This document shows positions 27,372-36,016 of a stretch of DNA of 64,000 nt, piece after piece (the stretch's first letter is position 1; each line of letters starts with the position of its first letter). Source of the DNA: Aromatoleum buckelii (GTDB lineage Bacteria; Pseudomonadota; Gammaproteobacteria; Burkholderiales; Rhodocyclaceae). Position numbers and translations under genes: made by a program. A model generated the notes under the pieces. The model was not told the origin of the DNA, ran no database searches, and saw nothing but the letters and a program-made list of their open reading frames with translations. Location of the stretch: the NCBI RefSeq assembly GCF_012910785.2, contig NZ_WTVH02000010.1, forward strand, positions 620,001-684,000, given 5' to 3'.

Positions 27372-28261
27372 CCCCGCAGCTTGCGCGGCTGGAACTGCAT
27401 GACCGCGCGGCCGTCCTCGGTCGTCTTCGGCTGCGCTTTCCATGCGTGGCCCTGGACGATCTCGAAAGTCGCCGGCACGCGCCCGTCGCGGCGCAGCGCC
27501 TCGAGGGCATGGCGCGCCGCGGCCCAGCCCGACTTGCCCGAGAGCCCGCGGGGCCGTGCACGGCTCGCGTTGGCGCTGCCGGAAAGCCGCAGGTCGCGCA
27601 GCAGTTCGTCGATGTTCGCGTAGGTCAGCGTCAGCACTTCCATGTCCATGACCGGATCGGAGAAGCCGGCCGCGACCAGTGCGTCGCCAAGGTCGTGCAT
27701 GTCGATGAAGCGGTGCACCCGCTCGCCGTGCGCATCGGGCAAGGCCGCGCGCAGCTCTTTCAGCGTGTCCGGCCCGAGCGACGAGAACATCAGCAGGCCG
27801 TCGGTTTCGAGCACGCGGTGCATCTCGCGCAACGCCGGCAGCGGATCAGCGAACCAGTTGAGCAGCAGGTTCGACCACACCAGCGAAACGCTGGCACGGG
27901 CGAACGGGAGGGCGGACGCATCGGCGCAGACGAGCGACGGCGGCGCGCTGCGGCCAAGCGAGCGCAGCCGCCCGAAGAAGCTGCGCTCGCCGCGCGCGCG
28001 GTCCAGCATCGGCAGCGCGAAGTCGGCGCCGATGCGCATCGCTTTCGGGTAGCGCTTGCCGAGCGCCTCGAAGTCCGCCCCGGTGCCGCAGCCGAGGTCG
28101 AGGATGCGCTTCGGTTCGATGCGGATGTAGTCGAGCCGCTCGTCCATCCGGCGCGCGACTTCGCGCGCGAGCACCGCGACCTCGTCGTAAGTCACCGCGG
28201 CACGACCGAAGCGCCGGACGAGGAGTTCGCGGGCGAGGGCGAAGTCGGCCGGAGCGCTCAT
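27368..28261 (-). CDS. bioC: Malonyl-ACP O-methyltransferase
   Basis: A 297-residue class I SAM methyltransferase. KRILDLGCGTGADFEAL is SAM motif I, CADASALPFARASV and LVWSNLLLNWFADPL follow, then LMFSSLGPDTLKELRAAL, a typical BioC strand. In the biotin pathway BioC methylates malonyl-ACP so that it can enter fatty acid synthesis. It lies 5 bases after bioB and overlaps the HAD gene, so the three form one unit. The C-terminal part (AHALEALRRDG onward) is less conserved. Confidence 0.9.
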   Translation of the reverse strand: MSAPADFALARELLVRRFGRAAVTYDEVAVLAREVARRMDERLDYIRIEPKRILDLGCGTGADFEALGKRYPKAMRIGADFALPMLDRARGERSFFGRLRSLGRSAPPSLVCADASALPFARASVSLVWSNLLLNWFADPLPALREMHRVLETDGLLMFSSLGPDTLKELRAALPDAHGERVHRFIDMHDLGDALVAAGFSDPVMDMEVLTLTYANIDELLRDLRLSGSANASRARPRGLSGKSGWAAARHALEALRRDGRVPATFEIVQGHAWKAQPKTTEDGRAVMQFQPRKLRG

Positions 28262-28266
28262 CCTGC

Positions 28267-29253
28267 TCAGGCGGGACGCAGGCCGAGGCGCGCGAACAGC
28301 GCCTCGTCGCGGTCGGTGTCCGGATTGTCGGTCGTCAGCAGGCGGTCGCCGTAGAAGATCGAGTTCGCGCCGGCCATGAAGCATAGCGCCTGCAGCTCGT
28401 CGCTCATCTGCTCACGTCCGGCGGACAGGCGGACGAAACTCGTCGGCATCATGATGCGCGCCGCGGCGATCGTGCGGACGAATTCGAATGGATCGATCTT
28501 GTCGACGTTTTCGAGCGGCGTGCCGGGCACCGGCACGAGGTTGTTGATCGGCACCGATTCGGGCGGCGACGCCATGTTCGCGAGCTGCACCAGCAGCCCG
28601 GCGCGGCTGCGCCGTCCTTCGCCCATGCCGACGATGCCGCCGGAACAGACGTTGATGCCCGCGCCGCGCACCTGTTCGAGCGTGTCGAGGCGGTCGGCGA
28701 GCGTGTGCGTCGTGATGACCTGGCCGTAGAACTCCGGCGCGGTGTCGAGGTTGTGGTTGTAGTAGTCGAGGCCGGCTTCCTTGAGCTGCAGCGCCTGGTC
28801 GCCTTTAAGCATGCCGAGCGTCACGCAGGTCTCGAGGCCGAGCGCCTTGACCTCGCGCACCATCGCGAGCACCGTCTCCATGTCCTTGTCCTTGGGCCCG
28901 CGCCACGCCGCGCCCATGCAGAAGCGCGACGCTCCCTTCGCTTTTGCCGCTTTCGCGTGCTCGACGACTTCGGCCACTTTCAGCAGCTGTTCACGGTCCA
29001 GGCCAGTGTTGTGGCGCGTCGATTGCGAGCAGTAGCCGCAGTCTTCCGAGCAGCCGCCGGTCTTGATCGACAGCAGCGTCGAGCGTTGCACCGCGTTCGC
29101 GTCGAAATGCGCGCGATGCACCTGCTGCGCGCGGAAGAGCAGGTCCATGAAAGGCTGTTCGAACAGCTCGACGGCTTCGGCCACGGTCCACTGGGTGCGG
29201 GGTACGGCCGGGTCGGCCTGGCGTTCGGCAGCGGGCGCTGAAGTCATTGTCAT
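28267..29253 (-). CDS. bioB: Biotin synthase
   Basis: A radical-SAM enzyme of 328 residues from ATG 29253, inserting sulfur into dethiobiotin. The 4Fe-4S radical-SAM motif [11 protein letters not shown] and the surrounding LLSIKTGGC are intact, as are [25 protein letters not shown] and [11 protein letters not shown] (second cluster region, with Cys and Arg ligands further on). The ATG at 29289 would add 12 residues without a better site. It heads the bioB-bioC-HAD unit and is divergent from comF across 45 bases. Confidence 0.96.
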   Translation of the reverse strand: MTMTSAPAAERQADPAVPRTQWTVAEAVELFEQPFMDLLFRAQQVHRAHFDANAVQRSTLLSIKTGGCSEDCGYCSQSTRHNTGLDREQLLKVAEVVEHAKAAKAKGASRFCMGAAWRGPKDKDMETVLAMVREVKALGLETCVTLGMLKGDQALQLKEAGLDYYNHNLDTAPEFYGQVITTHTLADRLDTLEQVRGAGINVCSGGIVGMGEGRRSRAGLLVQLANMASPPESVPINNLVPVPGTPLENVDKIDPFEFVRTIAAARIMMPTSFVRLSAGREQMSDELQALCFMAGANSIFYGDRLLTTDNPDTDRDEALFARLGLRPA

Positions 29254-29298
29254 GAAAGCGGTTCCGGGATGTAATGCGAAGCCTCGCATGTTCCTTCA

Positions 29299-30021
29299 TT
29301 GGCCGAAATCTTGTCAAACGTGCTCGATGCGTTGCGCTTTCGCGCACGCCGGATCGCAGACTTGCTGATGCCGCAGGACTGCTTCGTGTGCGGTTCGATG
29401 TCGGGCGCAGCGGCGCTGTGCAGCGCCTGCCGGAACGATCTGCCGCGCCAGCCGGCGTCGTGCCCGGTATGTGCTGTTCCGACTGCCGATGGTGCCACCT
29501 GCGGGCGCTGCCTGCGCAGCCCACCGGCGTTCGATGCGAGCCGTGCCGCGTTTGCGTACGCTTTTCCCGTGAATCGGATGGTCCAGGGGCTCAAGTATCG
29601 GCACCGGCTGGCGTTGGCGAATTTTTTCGCCGAGGCGCTGTTGCCGCTCGGCCAGCCCCGGCCGGCTGCGGTCCTGCTGCCGATGCCGCTGCATGTCCGT
29701 CGGCTGCGCCAGCGCGGTTTCAACCAGGCCGTCGAGATCGCCCGCCCGCTCGGACGCGCGTGGGGCATGCCGCTCGAACTCGCCGGTGTCGGGCGCGCGC
29801 TGAACACCGCGCCGCAGGTGTCCTTGCCGTGGAAGGAGCGAAGCGTCAATATGCGGGGCGCCTTCCGTTGCGCGGCCTCGTTTGTCGGCCGCACGGTGAT
29901 CGTTGTCGACGACGTCATGACGACCGGCGCGACGCTCGATGAGCTCGCCCGCACGCTCAAGATGCATGGCGCCGCGCGAGTCGAAAACCTCGTCGTGGCA
30001 CGCACCCCTTCCCCCGACTGA
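29299..30021 (+). CDS. ComF family protein (phosphoribosyltransferase-like)
   Basis: The 240-residue protein starts at a TTG (29299), the longest open frame; no clear ribosome binding site, so the start is uncertain (a GTG at 29320 is possible). Two CxxC pairs form a zinc knuckle near the start (CFVCGS...CSAC and CPVC...CGRC). The C-terminal phosphoribosyltransferase motif is VIVVDDVMTTGATLDEL. ComF proteins take part in DNA uptake in competent bacteria; GntX is a relative. It sits divergent from bioB and one base upstream of trmL. Confidence 0.9.
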   Translation: MAEILSNVLDALRFRARRIADLLMPQDCFVCGSMSGAAALCSACRNDLPRQPASCPVCAVPTADGATCGRCLRSPPAFDASRAAFAYAFPVNRMVQGLKYRHRLALANFFAEALLPLGQPRPAAVLLPMPLHVRRLRQRGFNQAVEIARPLGRAWGMPLELAGVGRALNTAPQVSLPWKERSVNMRGAFRCAASFVGRTVIVVDDVMTTGATLDELARTLKMHGAARVENLVVARTPSPD

Positions 30022-30022
30022 C

Positions 30023-30487
30023 ATGCTCGATATCGTTCTCTTCCAGCCCGAAATCCCGCCGAATACCGGCAACACGATCCGGCTCGCGGCCAACACCGGT
30101 GCGCGGCTGCATCTCGTGCGCCCGCTCGGCTTCGATCTCTCCGACCGGCAACTCGCGCGCGCCGGCCTCGATTACCACGACCTGACGACGGTCACCGTTC
30201 ATGATGACTGGAACGCGTGCCTGTCCGCGCTCGCCGGCCGGCGCCTGCTGGCGCTGAGCACCAGGGGCCGGACGCGCTACGATCTCGTCGACTACCGTGC
30301 GGACGACGTGCTGTTGTTCGGGCGCGAAACCAGCGGGCTGCCGGCCGAAGTTCTCGATTCGGTGCCGGACATGCAGACGCTGCGCATCCCGATGTGCCCG
30401 GCCAACCGCAGTGTCAACCTGTCGAACGCCGTCGCGGTCGTCGTTTTCGAGGCGTGGCGCCAACTGGGATTTGCAGGCGCGACTTGA
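30023..30487 (+). CDS. trmL: tRNA (cytidine(34)-2'-O)-methyltransferase
   Basis: A 154-residue SPOUT methyltransferase that 2'-O-methylates the wobble base of leucine tRNAs. MLDIVLFQPEIPPNTGNTIRLAANTGARLHLVRPLGF is the family N-terminus (motif 1), LLFGRETSGLP motif 2, and IPMCPANRSVNLSNAVAVVVFEAW motif 3, forming the knotted SAM pocket. One base separates it from comF. A GC hairpin with a 9-base stem follows the stop. Confidence 0.95.
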   Translation: MLDIVLFQPEIPPNTGNTIRLAANTGARLHLVRPLGFDLSDRQLARAGLDYHDLTTVTVHDDWNACLSALAGRRLLALSTRGRTRYDLVDYRADDVLLFGRETSGLPAEVLDSVPDMQTLRIPMCPANRSVNLSNAVAVVVFEAWRQLGFAGAT

Positions 30488-30497
30488 GCTCGGGCGC

Positions 30498-30529
30498 GTC
30501 CGCCCCGCGGGGAAGCGACGGGGGCGGAC
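30498..30529. terminator. GC-rich hairpin between converging trmL and gpsA
   Basis: Perfect 9-base stem (gtccgcccc at 30498-30506, ggggcggac at 30521-30529), 14-base loop, no T-run. A bidirectional terminator is plausible from its position. Confidence 0.45.
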
Positions 30530-30573
30530 CGGGCGGCGCTGTGATGCTGGAACAGGCGCGAACGCCTTGCGGC

Positions 30574-31560
30574 TCACTCGTGCCGCGGCTCGCGCGACAG
30601 CAGTTGCTCGACGACTTCGCGCGGGCCGAGGCGGGCGTCGTGGAGCAGGGTCTCGACGGCTTCGCACAGTGGCATCTGGACGCCGTGGCGGGCAGCGAGC
30701 TTGACGACTTCGCGGGCGGAGGACACGCCTTCGGCGACATGGCCGAGTTCGCCGAGGATCTCGACGAGGGTCTTGCCCTGGGCGAGTGCGAGTCCGACGC
30801 GTCGGTTGCGCGACAGGTCGCCGGTGCAGGTCAGGATCAGATCCCCCATGCCGGCGAGACCCATCAGGGTCTCGGGGCGTCCGCCGAGCGCTTCGGCGAG
30901 CCGCGCGATTTCGGCCAGCCCGCGAGTGATCAGCGCCGCGCGCGCATTGAGGCCGAACCCCATGCCGTCCGACACGCCTGCGGCGATCGCGAGCACGTTC
31001 TTGACCGCGCCGCCGATCTCGGCGCCGACGAGGTCGGAGTTCGCGTAAATGCGCAAACGCGGCTGGTGCAGCACATGAACCCAGTGACGGACGAAAGCCG
31101 GGTCGACCGCGGCCAGCGTCACCGCGGTCGGCATTCCGCGGGCGACTTCGGCGGCGAAGCTGGGGCCGGTCAATACGCCGCACAGGGCTGTGGGTCCGAG
31201 CTCCTCGGCGACGATTTCATGCGGCAGCTTGCCGCTCCCGGCTTCGAGACCTTTGCACGCCCAGATCAACGGGGTGCCGGGCTGCAGCGTCTTGAGTTCG
31301 CCCACCGTGGCGCGAAGCCCGGCGAGCGGCGTGACGACGAGGTGCAGATCAGCGGCGCGTGCAGCGGCGGCAAAATCGGCCGTCAGGGCCAATTCTTCCG
31401 GAAGGGGCACGCCCGGCAGATAACGCTCGTTGTGCCGCGTCGTCGCGAGAGTGTCGATGTGGCCTGCGTCGCGGCCCCACAGGATGACGTCGTGGCGCGG
31501 GCTGAACGCGAGCGCCAGTGCGGTGCCCCAGGCGCCGGCGCCGAACACGGCGATGCGCAT
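30574..31560 (-). CDS. gpsA: Glycerol-3-phosphate dehydrogenase [NAD(P)+]
   Basis: The 328-residue enzyme reduces dihydroxyacetone phosphate to glycerol-3-phosphate for phospholipid synthesis. Opening Rossmann motif MRIAVFGAGAWGTALAL; LIWACKGLEAGSG and GPSFAAEVARG next; catalytic lysine in GGAVKNVLAIAAG (about 195); then NARAALITRGL and AGMGDLILTCTGDLSRNR. It ends the secB-SH3-gpsA run, 5 bases after the SH3 gene, as in the conserved yibN-grxC-secB-gpsA order of many Proteobacteria. Confidence 0.96.
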   Translation of the reverse strand: MRIAVFGAGAWGTALALAFSPRHDVILWGRDAGHIDTLATTRHNERYLPGVPLPEELALTADFAAAARAADLHLVVTPLAGLRATVGELKTLQPGTPLIWACKGLEAGSGKLPHEIVAEELGPTALCGVLTGPSFAAEVARGMPTAVTLAAVDPAFVRHWVHVLHQPRLRIYANSDLVGAEIGGAVKNVLAIAAGVSDGMGFGLNARAALITRGLAEIARLAEALGGRPETLMGLAGMGDLILTCTGDLSRNRRVGLALAQGKTLVEILGELGHVAEGVSSAREVVKLAARHGVQMPLCEAVETLLHDARLGPREVVEQLLSREPRHE

Positions 31561-31565
31561 CCGCG

Positions 31566-32015
31566 TCAAAGCCCCCACACCTCGCTGATCTTGAGATAGC
31601 CCTGCGTGCCGTCCTTGTGGCGGACCTGGATCCAGCCATCGCCCGATTGCGCGACGAATTCGAGGACCGCGTCCTTGACGGTCTCGAACGCCGCCGGCGC
31701 ATCGTCCGCGGGGCGCTGGCGCACCACGCCCCGCGGCACGGCGACCATCACGGTGCGTTTTTCGGACAGCGCACGACGTTCGATCCAGGTCAGCGCTCCG
31801 CCCGCATCGCGCACCTTGACCCACTTGTCGAGCGTCACGACGACTTCGACGGGAGTGCCCGGCGCGACGATGTACAGGCGCTTGCCCTTCTCGGAAGGCG
31901 CGTCGAACAGCACGGCGGGTTCGCCGACCGAACGGAATTCGATCGCTTCGGCGGCGCCGGCCGACAGGGCCAGCGCGGCGGCGAGGGACAGCGAGAAGCG
32001 GAGGTTCGGGCGCAT
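31566..32015 (-). CDS. Exported SH3-like domain protein
   Basis: From ATG 32015 this is a 149-residue protein with a signal peptide (FSLSLAAALALSAGAAEA). Two bacterial SH3-like segments follow: AVLFDAPSEKGKRLYIVAPGTPVEVVVTLDKWVKVRDAGGALTWI and a second with GDGWIQVRHKDGTQGYLKISEVWGL. Such periplasmic SH3 domains usually bind peptidoglycan or proteins; function here is unknown. A GTG at 32024 overlaps the secB stop (GTGA) and could be the coupled start. The gene is inserted between secB and gpsA, which are direct neighbours in many relatives. Confidence 0.85.
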   Translation of the reverse strand: MRPNLRFSLSLAAALALSAGAAEAIEFRSVGEPAVLFDAPSEKGKRLYIVAPGTPVEVVVTLDKWVKVRDAGGALTWIERRALSEKRTVMVAVPRGVVRQRPADDAPAAFETVKDAVLEFVAQSGDGWIQVRHKDGTQGYLKISEVWGL

Positions 32016-32020
32016 TCGTC

Positions 32021-32500
32021 TCACTGGATCGGGAGTTCGCCGGCCTGCGCGGCGGCTGTGACCTGCTGTTGCTGCTGGGCCTGATACAGCGATTCGAAGT
32101 TCACCGGGGCAAGCACCACCGGCTGGAAACCGGCGCGGGTGATCGCATCCGACACCGATTCGCGCGCATACGGGAAAAGGATGTTGGGGCAGCCGATCAT
32201 CATCACCGCCTCGAGATCGCCTTCCGGAATGTTGCGGATCTGGAAAATGCCCGCCTGCGCAACTTCGACGAGAAACACCGTCCGGTCTTCCGCCAGTTTC
32301 GACGACACGGTCACCGTCAGCGTGACTTCGAAAACGCCTTCGTCGACGTTGCTGGCCTCGGTGCGCAGCTGAACATTGATCTGCGGATTCTCGCGCTCGA
32401 GGAAAATCTTCGGCGCGTTCGGCACTTCGAGCGAGAGATCCTTGACGTAGAGTTTTTCGATCGAGAAGACGGGTTGCGCGGCTTGTGCGTTTTCGGTCAT
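32021..32500 (-). CDS. secB: Protein-export chaperone SecB
   Basis: A 159-residue chaperone that keeps preproteins unfolded and delivers them to SecA. QPVFSIEKLYVKDLSLEVPNAPKIF is the family N-terminus; VTLTVTVSSKLAEDRTVFLVEVAQAGIF forms the beta-sheet; GCPNILFPYARESVSDAITRAGFQPVVLAPVNFESLY is the highly conserved C-terminal section. Length is normal. It follows grxC by 118 bases with nothing else visible in that gap. Confidence 0.97.
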   Translation of the reverse strand: MTENAQAAQPVFSIEKLYVKDLSLEVPNAPKIFLERENPQINVQLRTEASNVDEGVFEVTLTVTVSSKLAEDRTVFLVEVAQAGIFQIRNIPEGDLEAVMMIGCPNILFPYARESVSDAITRAGFQPVVLAPVNFESLYQAQQQQQVTAAAQAGELPIQ

Positions 32501-32618
32501 GGAAAGGCCTGGAAAAGGAAGTGAATCGGGGAAGTGGATCAGGTCGGTGCAGATGATGTTGAGATCGCCCCGCTAGGGGCGGCGGGGGCGTAAACGGCGC
32601 GGCGTGCGTTCAGGACGC

Positions 32619-32879
32619 TCAGGGGGCGGCCAGCAGCGGGTCGAGCTTGCCGGCGTGGTCGAGATCGAACAGGTCGTCGCAACCGCCGACATGCTGGTCG
32701 CCGATGAAGATCTGCGGCACCGTCCGGCGCCCGGTCAGCTTGATCATCTCGTCGCGCAGCGACGGATCCTGATCGACACGGATCTTCTCGATGTCGGTCA
32801 CGCCCTTGCGCTTGAGGAGCTGTTCGGCACGCACGCAGTAGGGGCACACGTTCGTGGCATACATTCTGATTTTTGCCAT
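32619..32879 (-). CDS. grxC: Glutaredoxin 3
   Basis: An 86-residue glutaredoxin with the CPYC redox pair (MYATNVCPYCVRAEQLL), the TVPQIFIGDQHVGGCDDLFDL glutathione-binding segment and cis-Pro. It reduces protein disulfides using glutathione. I chose ATG 32879 because agaggaa is 6 bases upstream; an ATG two codons earlier overlaps the rhodanese stop and would sit directly on the Shine-Dalgarno. It lies directly after the rhodanese gene. Confidence 0.95.
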   Translation of the reverse strand: MAKIRMYATNVCPYCVRAEQLLKRKGVTDIEKIRVDQDPSLRDEMIKLTGRRTVPQIFIGDQHVGGCDDLFDLDHAGKLDPLLAAP

Positions 32880-32881
32880 GT

Positions 32882-33298
32882 TCATTTCCTCTTGCGGCTG
32901 ACCGGCTGCCCGGCTTTTTCCCATTCGACGAGGCCGCCCCGCAGGTTGAAGAGTTTCTCGAATCCCGCTTTCCTCAGCGTTGCGACCGCCGCAGACGAGC
33001 GAGCACCGGTGAAACAATAAACGATCAGCGGACGATCCTTGAATTTCGCGAGCTCCGCGCTGCGTCGTTCGAGATCGCCCTGCGGTATGTGACGCGCGTT
33101 CGGGATATGACCGCGGGCGTATTCGGCCTGGTCGCGAATGTCGACGACGATCGCCTCTTCGCGGTTGATCAGCAGCGTCGCCTCGATCGGTGATACCTGG
33201 CTTTTGTCGCCTTGCGCGCGCGCGAAGTCGAACAGCAGCCAGCTGCCGCTCGCTACCGCAAGCGCAGCCCAGTACCAGTTTTGCTGGAGGAATTCCAC
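32882..33298 (-). CDS. Membrane-anchored rhodanese-like protein (YibN type)
   Basis: The 138-residue protein has an N-terminal membrane helix (WYWAALAVASGSWLLFDFA). A rhodanese domain follows (about 38-132): EAIVVDIRDQAEYARGHIPNARHIP, and an active-site loop VYCFTGARSSAAV with the catalytic Cys. It can carry sulfane sulfur as a persulfide (family knowledge). Gene order ArsR-rhodanese-grxC-secB-gpsA matches yibN-grxC-secB-gpsA of other Proteobacteria, with an ArsR regulator added. Confidence 0.9.
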   Translation of the reverse strand: MEFLQQNWYWAALAVASGSWLLFDFARAQGDKSQVSPIEATLLINREEAIVVDIRDQAEYARGHIPNARHIPQGDLERRSAELAKFKDRPLIVYCFTGARSSAAVATLRKAGFEKLFNLRGGLVEWEKAGQPVSRKRK

Positions 33299-33391
33299 GA
33301 AATCTTGCTCCGTTCTAGGGGGTCGATGCGAAGGGTGATAATCGAGATGACAATTGAGGCGGCAGCCGGGATTGCAGTCGGCGGTGCCGGC

Positions 33392-33721
33392 TTACAGCCT
33401 GTCGCGGGCGACGCCGCAGAACACTTCGCGCATCAGCACGATCAGCTGCAGCGTCCGCTGGTCGCAGACGCGGTAATAGACGCGATTCGCATCCTTGCGG
33501 GTTTGCAGCACTCCCTTGTCCCGAAGGATCGCGAGGTGCTGGGAGATGTTGCTCTGCGAGGTGCCGACCGCCTCCACGATTTCCTGGACGCAGATTTCGC
33601 TCTCGCCGAGCACGCACAGGATCTTGAGCCGCAGGGGGTGTGCAATCGCCTTGAGGGCGCGAGCGGCGGTCTCGATGTGCTCGTGCTTGTCGATCAGGTC
33701 GATGATGGCGTTGTTGTCCAC
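33392..33721 (-). CDS. ArsR-family transcriptional regulator
   Basis: A 109-residue winged-helix protein starting at GTG 33721. IAHPLRLKILCVLGESEICVQEI begins the helix-turn-helix, QSNISQHLAILRDKGVLQTRKDANRVYYRV is the recognition helix and wing. It carries Cys at 36, 44, 86 and 102. The classic arsenic-sensing ELCVC motif is absent; Cys44 is in the equivalent segment (EICVQE). With a rhodanese encoded next, a thiol or sulfide sensor of the BigR/SqrR kind is a possibility, not shown. It is divergent from gpmA with overlapping -10 boxes. Confidence 0.88.
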   Translation of the reverse strand: MDNNAIIDLIDKHEHIETAARALKAIAHPLRLKILCVLGESEICVQEIVEAVGTSQSNISQHLAILRDKGVLQTRKDANRVYYRVCDQRTLQLIVLMREVFCGVARDRL

Positions 33722-33750
33722 TGTGGCCGTGAAGTGCAGATCAGATGACT

Positions 33751-33760
33751 AGTATAAAAT
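33751..33760. promoter_or_regulatory. Overlapping divergent -10 boxes of arsR-like gene and gpmA
   Basis: TATAAAAT on the plus strand (33753-33760, toward gpmA) overlaps TATACT on the minus strand (33751-33756, toward the ArsR gene). They are flanked by the palindrome ACTAGT. The two genes would compete for polymerase, and the ArsR protein is well placed to control both. Confidence 0.45.
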
Positions 33761-33882
33761 ACCGCGGCCCGATTAAGGGCGAGTCCGGTGTGTTTGTGTT
33801 GCGCCGCGGGCGCTCCGGTTCCGGCCTCGTCCTGGCGTCCGATGTCAGCTTCACAATTTCAACCACTTTTTCCCGAGCGTTC

Positions 33883-34632
33883 ATGTACAAAATCGTTCTG
33901 CTTCGCCATGGCGAGTCTACCTGGAACAAGGACAACCGCTTTACCGGCTGGACCGACGTCGATCTCACCGAGAAGGGTGTCGAGGAGGCCCGGGTTGCCG
34001 GCCAGCTGCTGAAACGCGAGGGTTACACCTTCGACCTGGCCTATACGTCGGTGCTCAAGCGTGCCAACAAGACGCTGAACATCGTCCTCGAGGAACTCGA
34101 CTCGCTGTGGCTGCCGGTGGAGCATTCGTGGCGTCTGAACGAACGGCATTACGGCGACTTGCAAGGGCTCAACAAGGCCGAGACCGCAGCGAAATTCGGC
34201 GACGACCAGGTGCTCGTCTGGCGACGTTCCTATGACACCCCGCCGCCGCCCCTGCCGGAGGGCGACGAACGGCTCACCAGCGGCGACCCGCGTTATGCAT
34301 CGCTGCCGCGTGCGCAGTTCCCGCGCACCGAATGCCTCAAGGACACGGTTGCGCGCTTCGTTCCGTACTGGGAGACGGTGATCGTGCCGAATATCCTCGC
34401 CGGCCGCCGCATCCTCATCGCGGCCCACGGCAACAGCCTGCGCGCGCTGATCAAGTATCTCGACAACATCTCGGACAGCGAGATCGTCGGCCTGAACATC
34501 CCGACCGCGCAGCCGCTCGTCTACGAGTTGGACGCGAACCTGCGCCCGATCAGGAGCTACTACCTCGCTGATGCCGACACGATCCGCGCGGCCGAGGCGG
34601 CGGTGGCGGGGCAGGGCAAGGCGAAGGGTTGA
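33883..34632 (+). CDS. gpmA: 2,3-bisphosphoglycerate-dependent phosphoglycerate mutase
   Basis: This 249-residue mutase interconverts 3- and 2-phosphoglycerate. It has the phosphohistidine motif [38 protein letters not shown], and the second His in [21 protein letters not shown]. Length and motifs match dPGM. It completes the lower glycolysis set encoded at 5.5-12.7 kb. The frame is open far upstream but the dPGM N-terminus fixes ATG 33883. The envC-type gene starts 13 bases later. Confidence 0.96.
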   Translation: MYKIVLLRHGESTWNKDNRFTGWTDVDLTEKGVEEARVAGQLLKREGYTFDLAYTSVLKRANKTLNIVLEELDSLWLPVEHSWRLNERHYGDLQGLNKAETAAKFGDDQVLVWRRSYDTPPPPLPEGDERLTSGDPRYASLPRAQFPRTECLKDTVARFVPYWETVIVPNILAGRRILIAAHGNSLRALIKYLDNISDSEIVGLNIPTAQPLVYELDANLRPIRSYYLADADTIRAAEAAVAGQGKAKG

Positions 34633-34645
34633 AAGCCGCCCGAGA

Positions 34646-35974
34646 ATGACGGTCCTGCTCGGGTTGCGGTCCCTTGTCCCTGCGCTGGCGGTGGCGCTCC
34701 TGCTCGGCGCCCCGGCGGCACGGGCCAGCGAGCCGGCCGAGGTCGTGCAGAAGCGTTCCGACCTCGAAGAGGTGAAACGCCGCATCGCCGATCTGCGCAA
34801 GGAGATTGCCGATACCGAGGAAACCCGCTCGGGCGCTGCCGCCGAGCTCGCCGCGGCGGAAAGGGCAGTTTCGCAGGCGCAGCGCCGGCTGCACGCCCTG
34901 GCCGCGGAGCGGGCGACGACCGAGAAATCGCTTGCGATCCTCGAAGCCGAGCAGGACGCGGTGGAAGCCCGGATCGCGGGGCGGCAGGCGGAACTGGGCG
35001 AGTGGCTGCGCCGGCACTATATTCATGGCGCGGGCGGCGGGGTCGCACCGTTCCTGTCGACCCGCGACGCGAATCAGTTCGCACGCGACGCTCATTATCT
35101 CGAACACCTCGGCAGGGCGCGCCTAGCGCTGATCGAGTCGCTGCGCGGGGATCTGCGGCAGAAAGCCGAGCTCGGCGAGTCGATTGCCGGCCGGCGCGAC
35201 CACCTGGTGGCGCTCGAGGCGCAACAGCGCACTCAGCATGCCACGCTCGAATCGATGCAGGGCAGGCGCAAGCAGGCCCTCGACGGGATATCCCGGCAAC
35301 TGCTCAGCCAGCGCAAGGAAGAGGAGACGCTGCACCAGGATCAGCAGCGGCTCGGTCGCTTGGTGGAGGTCCTCGCCCGCCGGGCGGCCGAACGGGAAGC
35401 CGCGCGTGCCGCGGCCGCTGCGGCGGCGCGGGAAGCTGCGGCCCGCGCGGCGGCAAGGGCGGCAGCGGAAAAACGGGCGGACGCGGCGGGAGCGGCGCGG
35501 ACGACACCGCGCTCCCGTTCGGAAGCGGTGGTCGGCGAAGTCCGGCAGGCTGCGGAGGCCACTCCGACAGGCGTGAGTTTTGCGCAGTTGCGCGGCAAGA
35601 TGCGATTTCCGGTCCGCGGCGAACTGGTTGGACGTTTCGGTGCTCCAAGGGCGGAAGGTGGCACGACGTGGCGAGGCGTTTTCATACGCGCCTCCGGCGG
35701 TGCGGAGGTGCGGGCAGTGGCGGCGGGCGAGATCGTGTTCTCGGACTGGCTGCGCGGCTACGGCAACCTCATCATCGTCGACCACGGCAGTGACTACCTG
35801 TCGATATACGGCAACAACGACGCCTTGCTGAAGGAGCTCGGCGACGTGATTGCGGGAGGGGATCCGATCGCCAGCGTTGGGGCGAGCGGAGGCGCCTCCG
35901 AATCGGGTTTATACTTTGAAATCCGCTACCGCGGACAGCCGGTCGATCCCCTGCAGTGGGTGCGGCTCAATTAG
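34646..35974 (+). CDS. envC: Murein hydrolase activator, EnvC family
   Basis: The 442-residue exported protein has a signal peptide (LVPALAVALLLGAPAARAS), a long coiled coil (about 30-240, heptad-rich), an Ala/Arg-rich linker (about 255-300) and a C-terminal LytM/M23 domain (about 325-440). In that domain the zinc ligands are lost: YGNND stands where peptidases have YxHL, and SGLYFEIR replaces PHLHFE. Degenerate LytM is the hallmark of EnvC/NlpD, which switch on amidases during cell separation. It sits between gpmA and ctpA, its usual place in Betaproteobacteria. Confidence 0.9.
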   Translation: MTVLLGLRSLVPALAVALLLGAPAARASEPAEVVQKRSDLEEVKRRIADLRKEIADTEETRSGAAAELAAAERAVSQAQRRLHALAAERATTEKSLAILEAEQDAVEARIAGRQAELGEWLRRHYIHGAGGGVAPFLSTRDANQFARDAHYLEHLGRARLALIESLRGDLRQKAELGESIAGRRDHLVALEAQQRTQHATLESMQGRRKQALDGISRQLLSQRKEEETLHQDQQRLGRLVEVLARRAAEREAARAAAAAAAREAAARAAARAAAEKRADAAGAARTTPRSRSEAVVGEVRQAAEATPTGVSFAQLRGKMRFPVRGELVGRFGAPRAEGGTTWRGVFIRASGGAEVRAVAAGEIVFSDWLRGYGNLIIVDHGSDYLSIYGNNDALLKELGDVIAGGDPIASVGASGGASESGLYFEIRYRGQPVDPLQWVRLN

Positions 35975-36016
35975 CTTTTCCGGGGTTCCCGGCGTTTTTT
36001 CCTCGATGGAGTAGTC

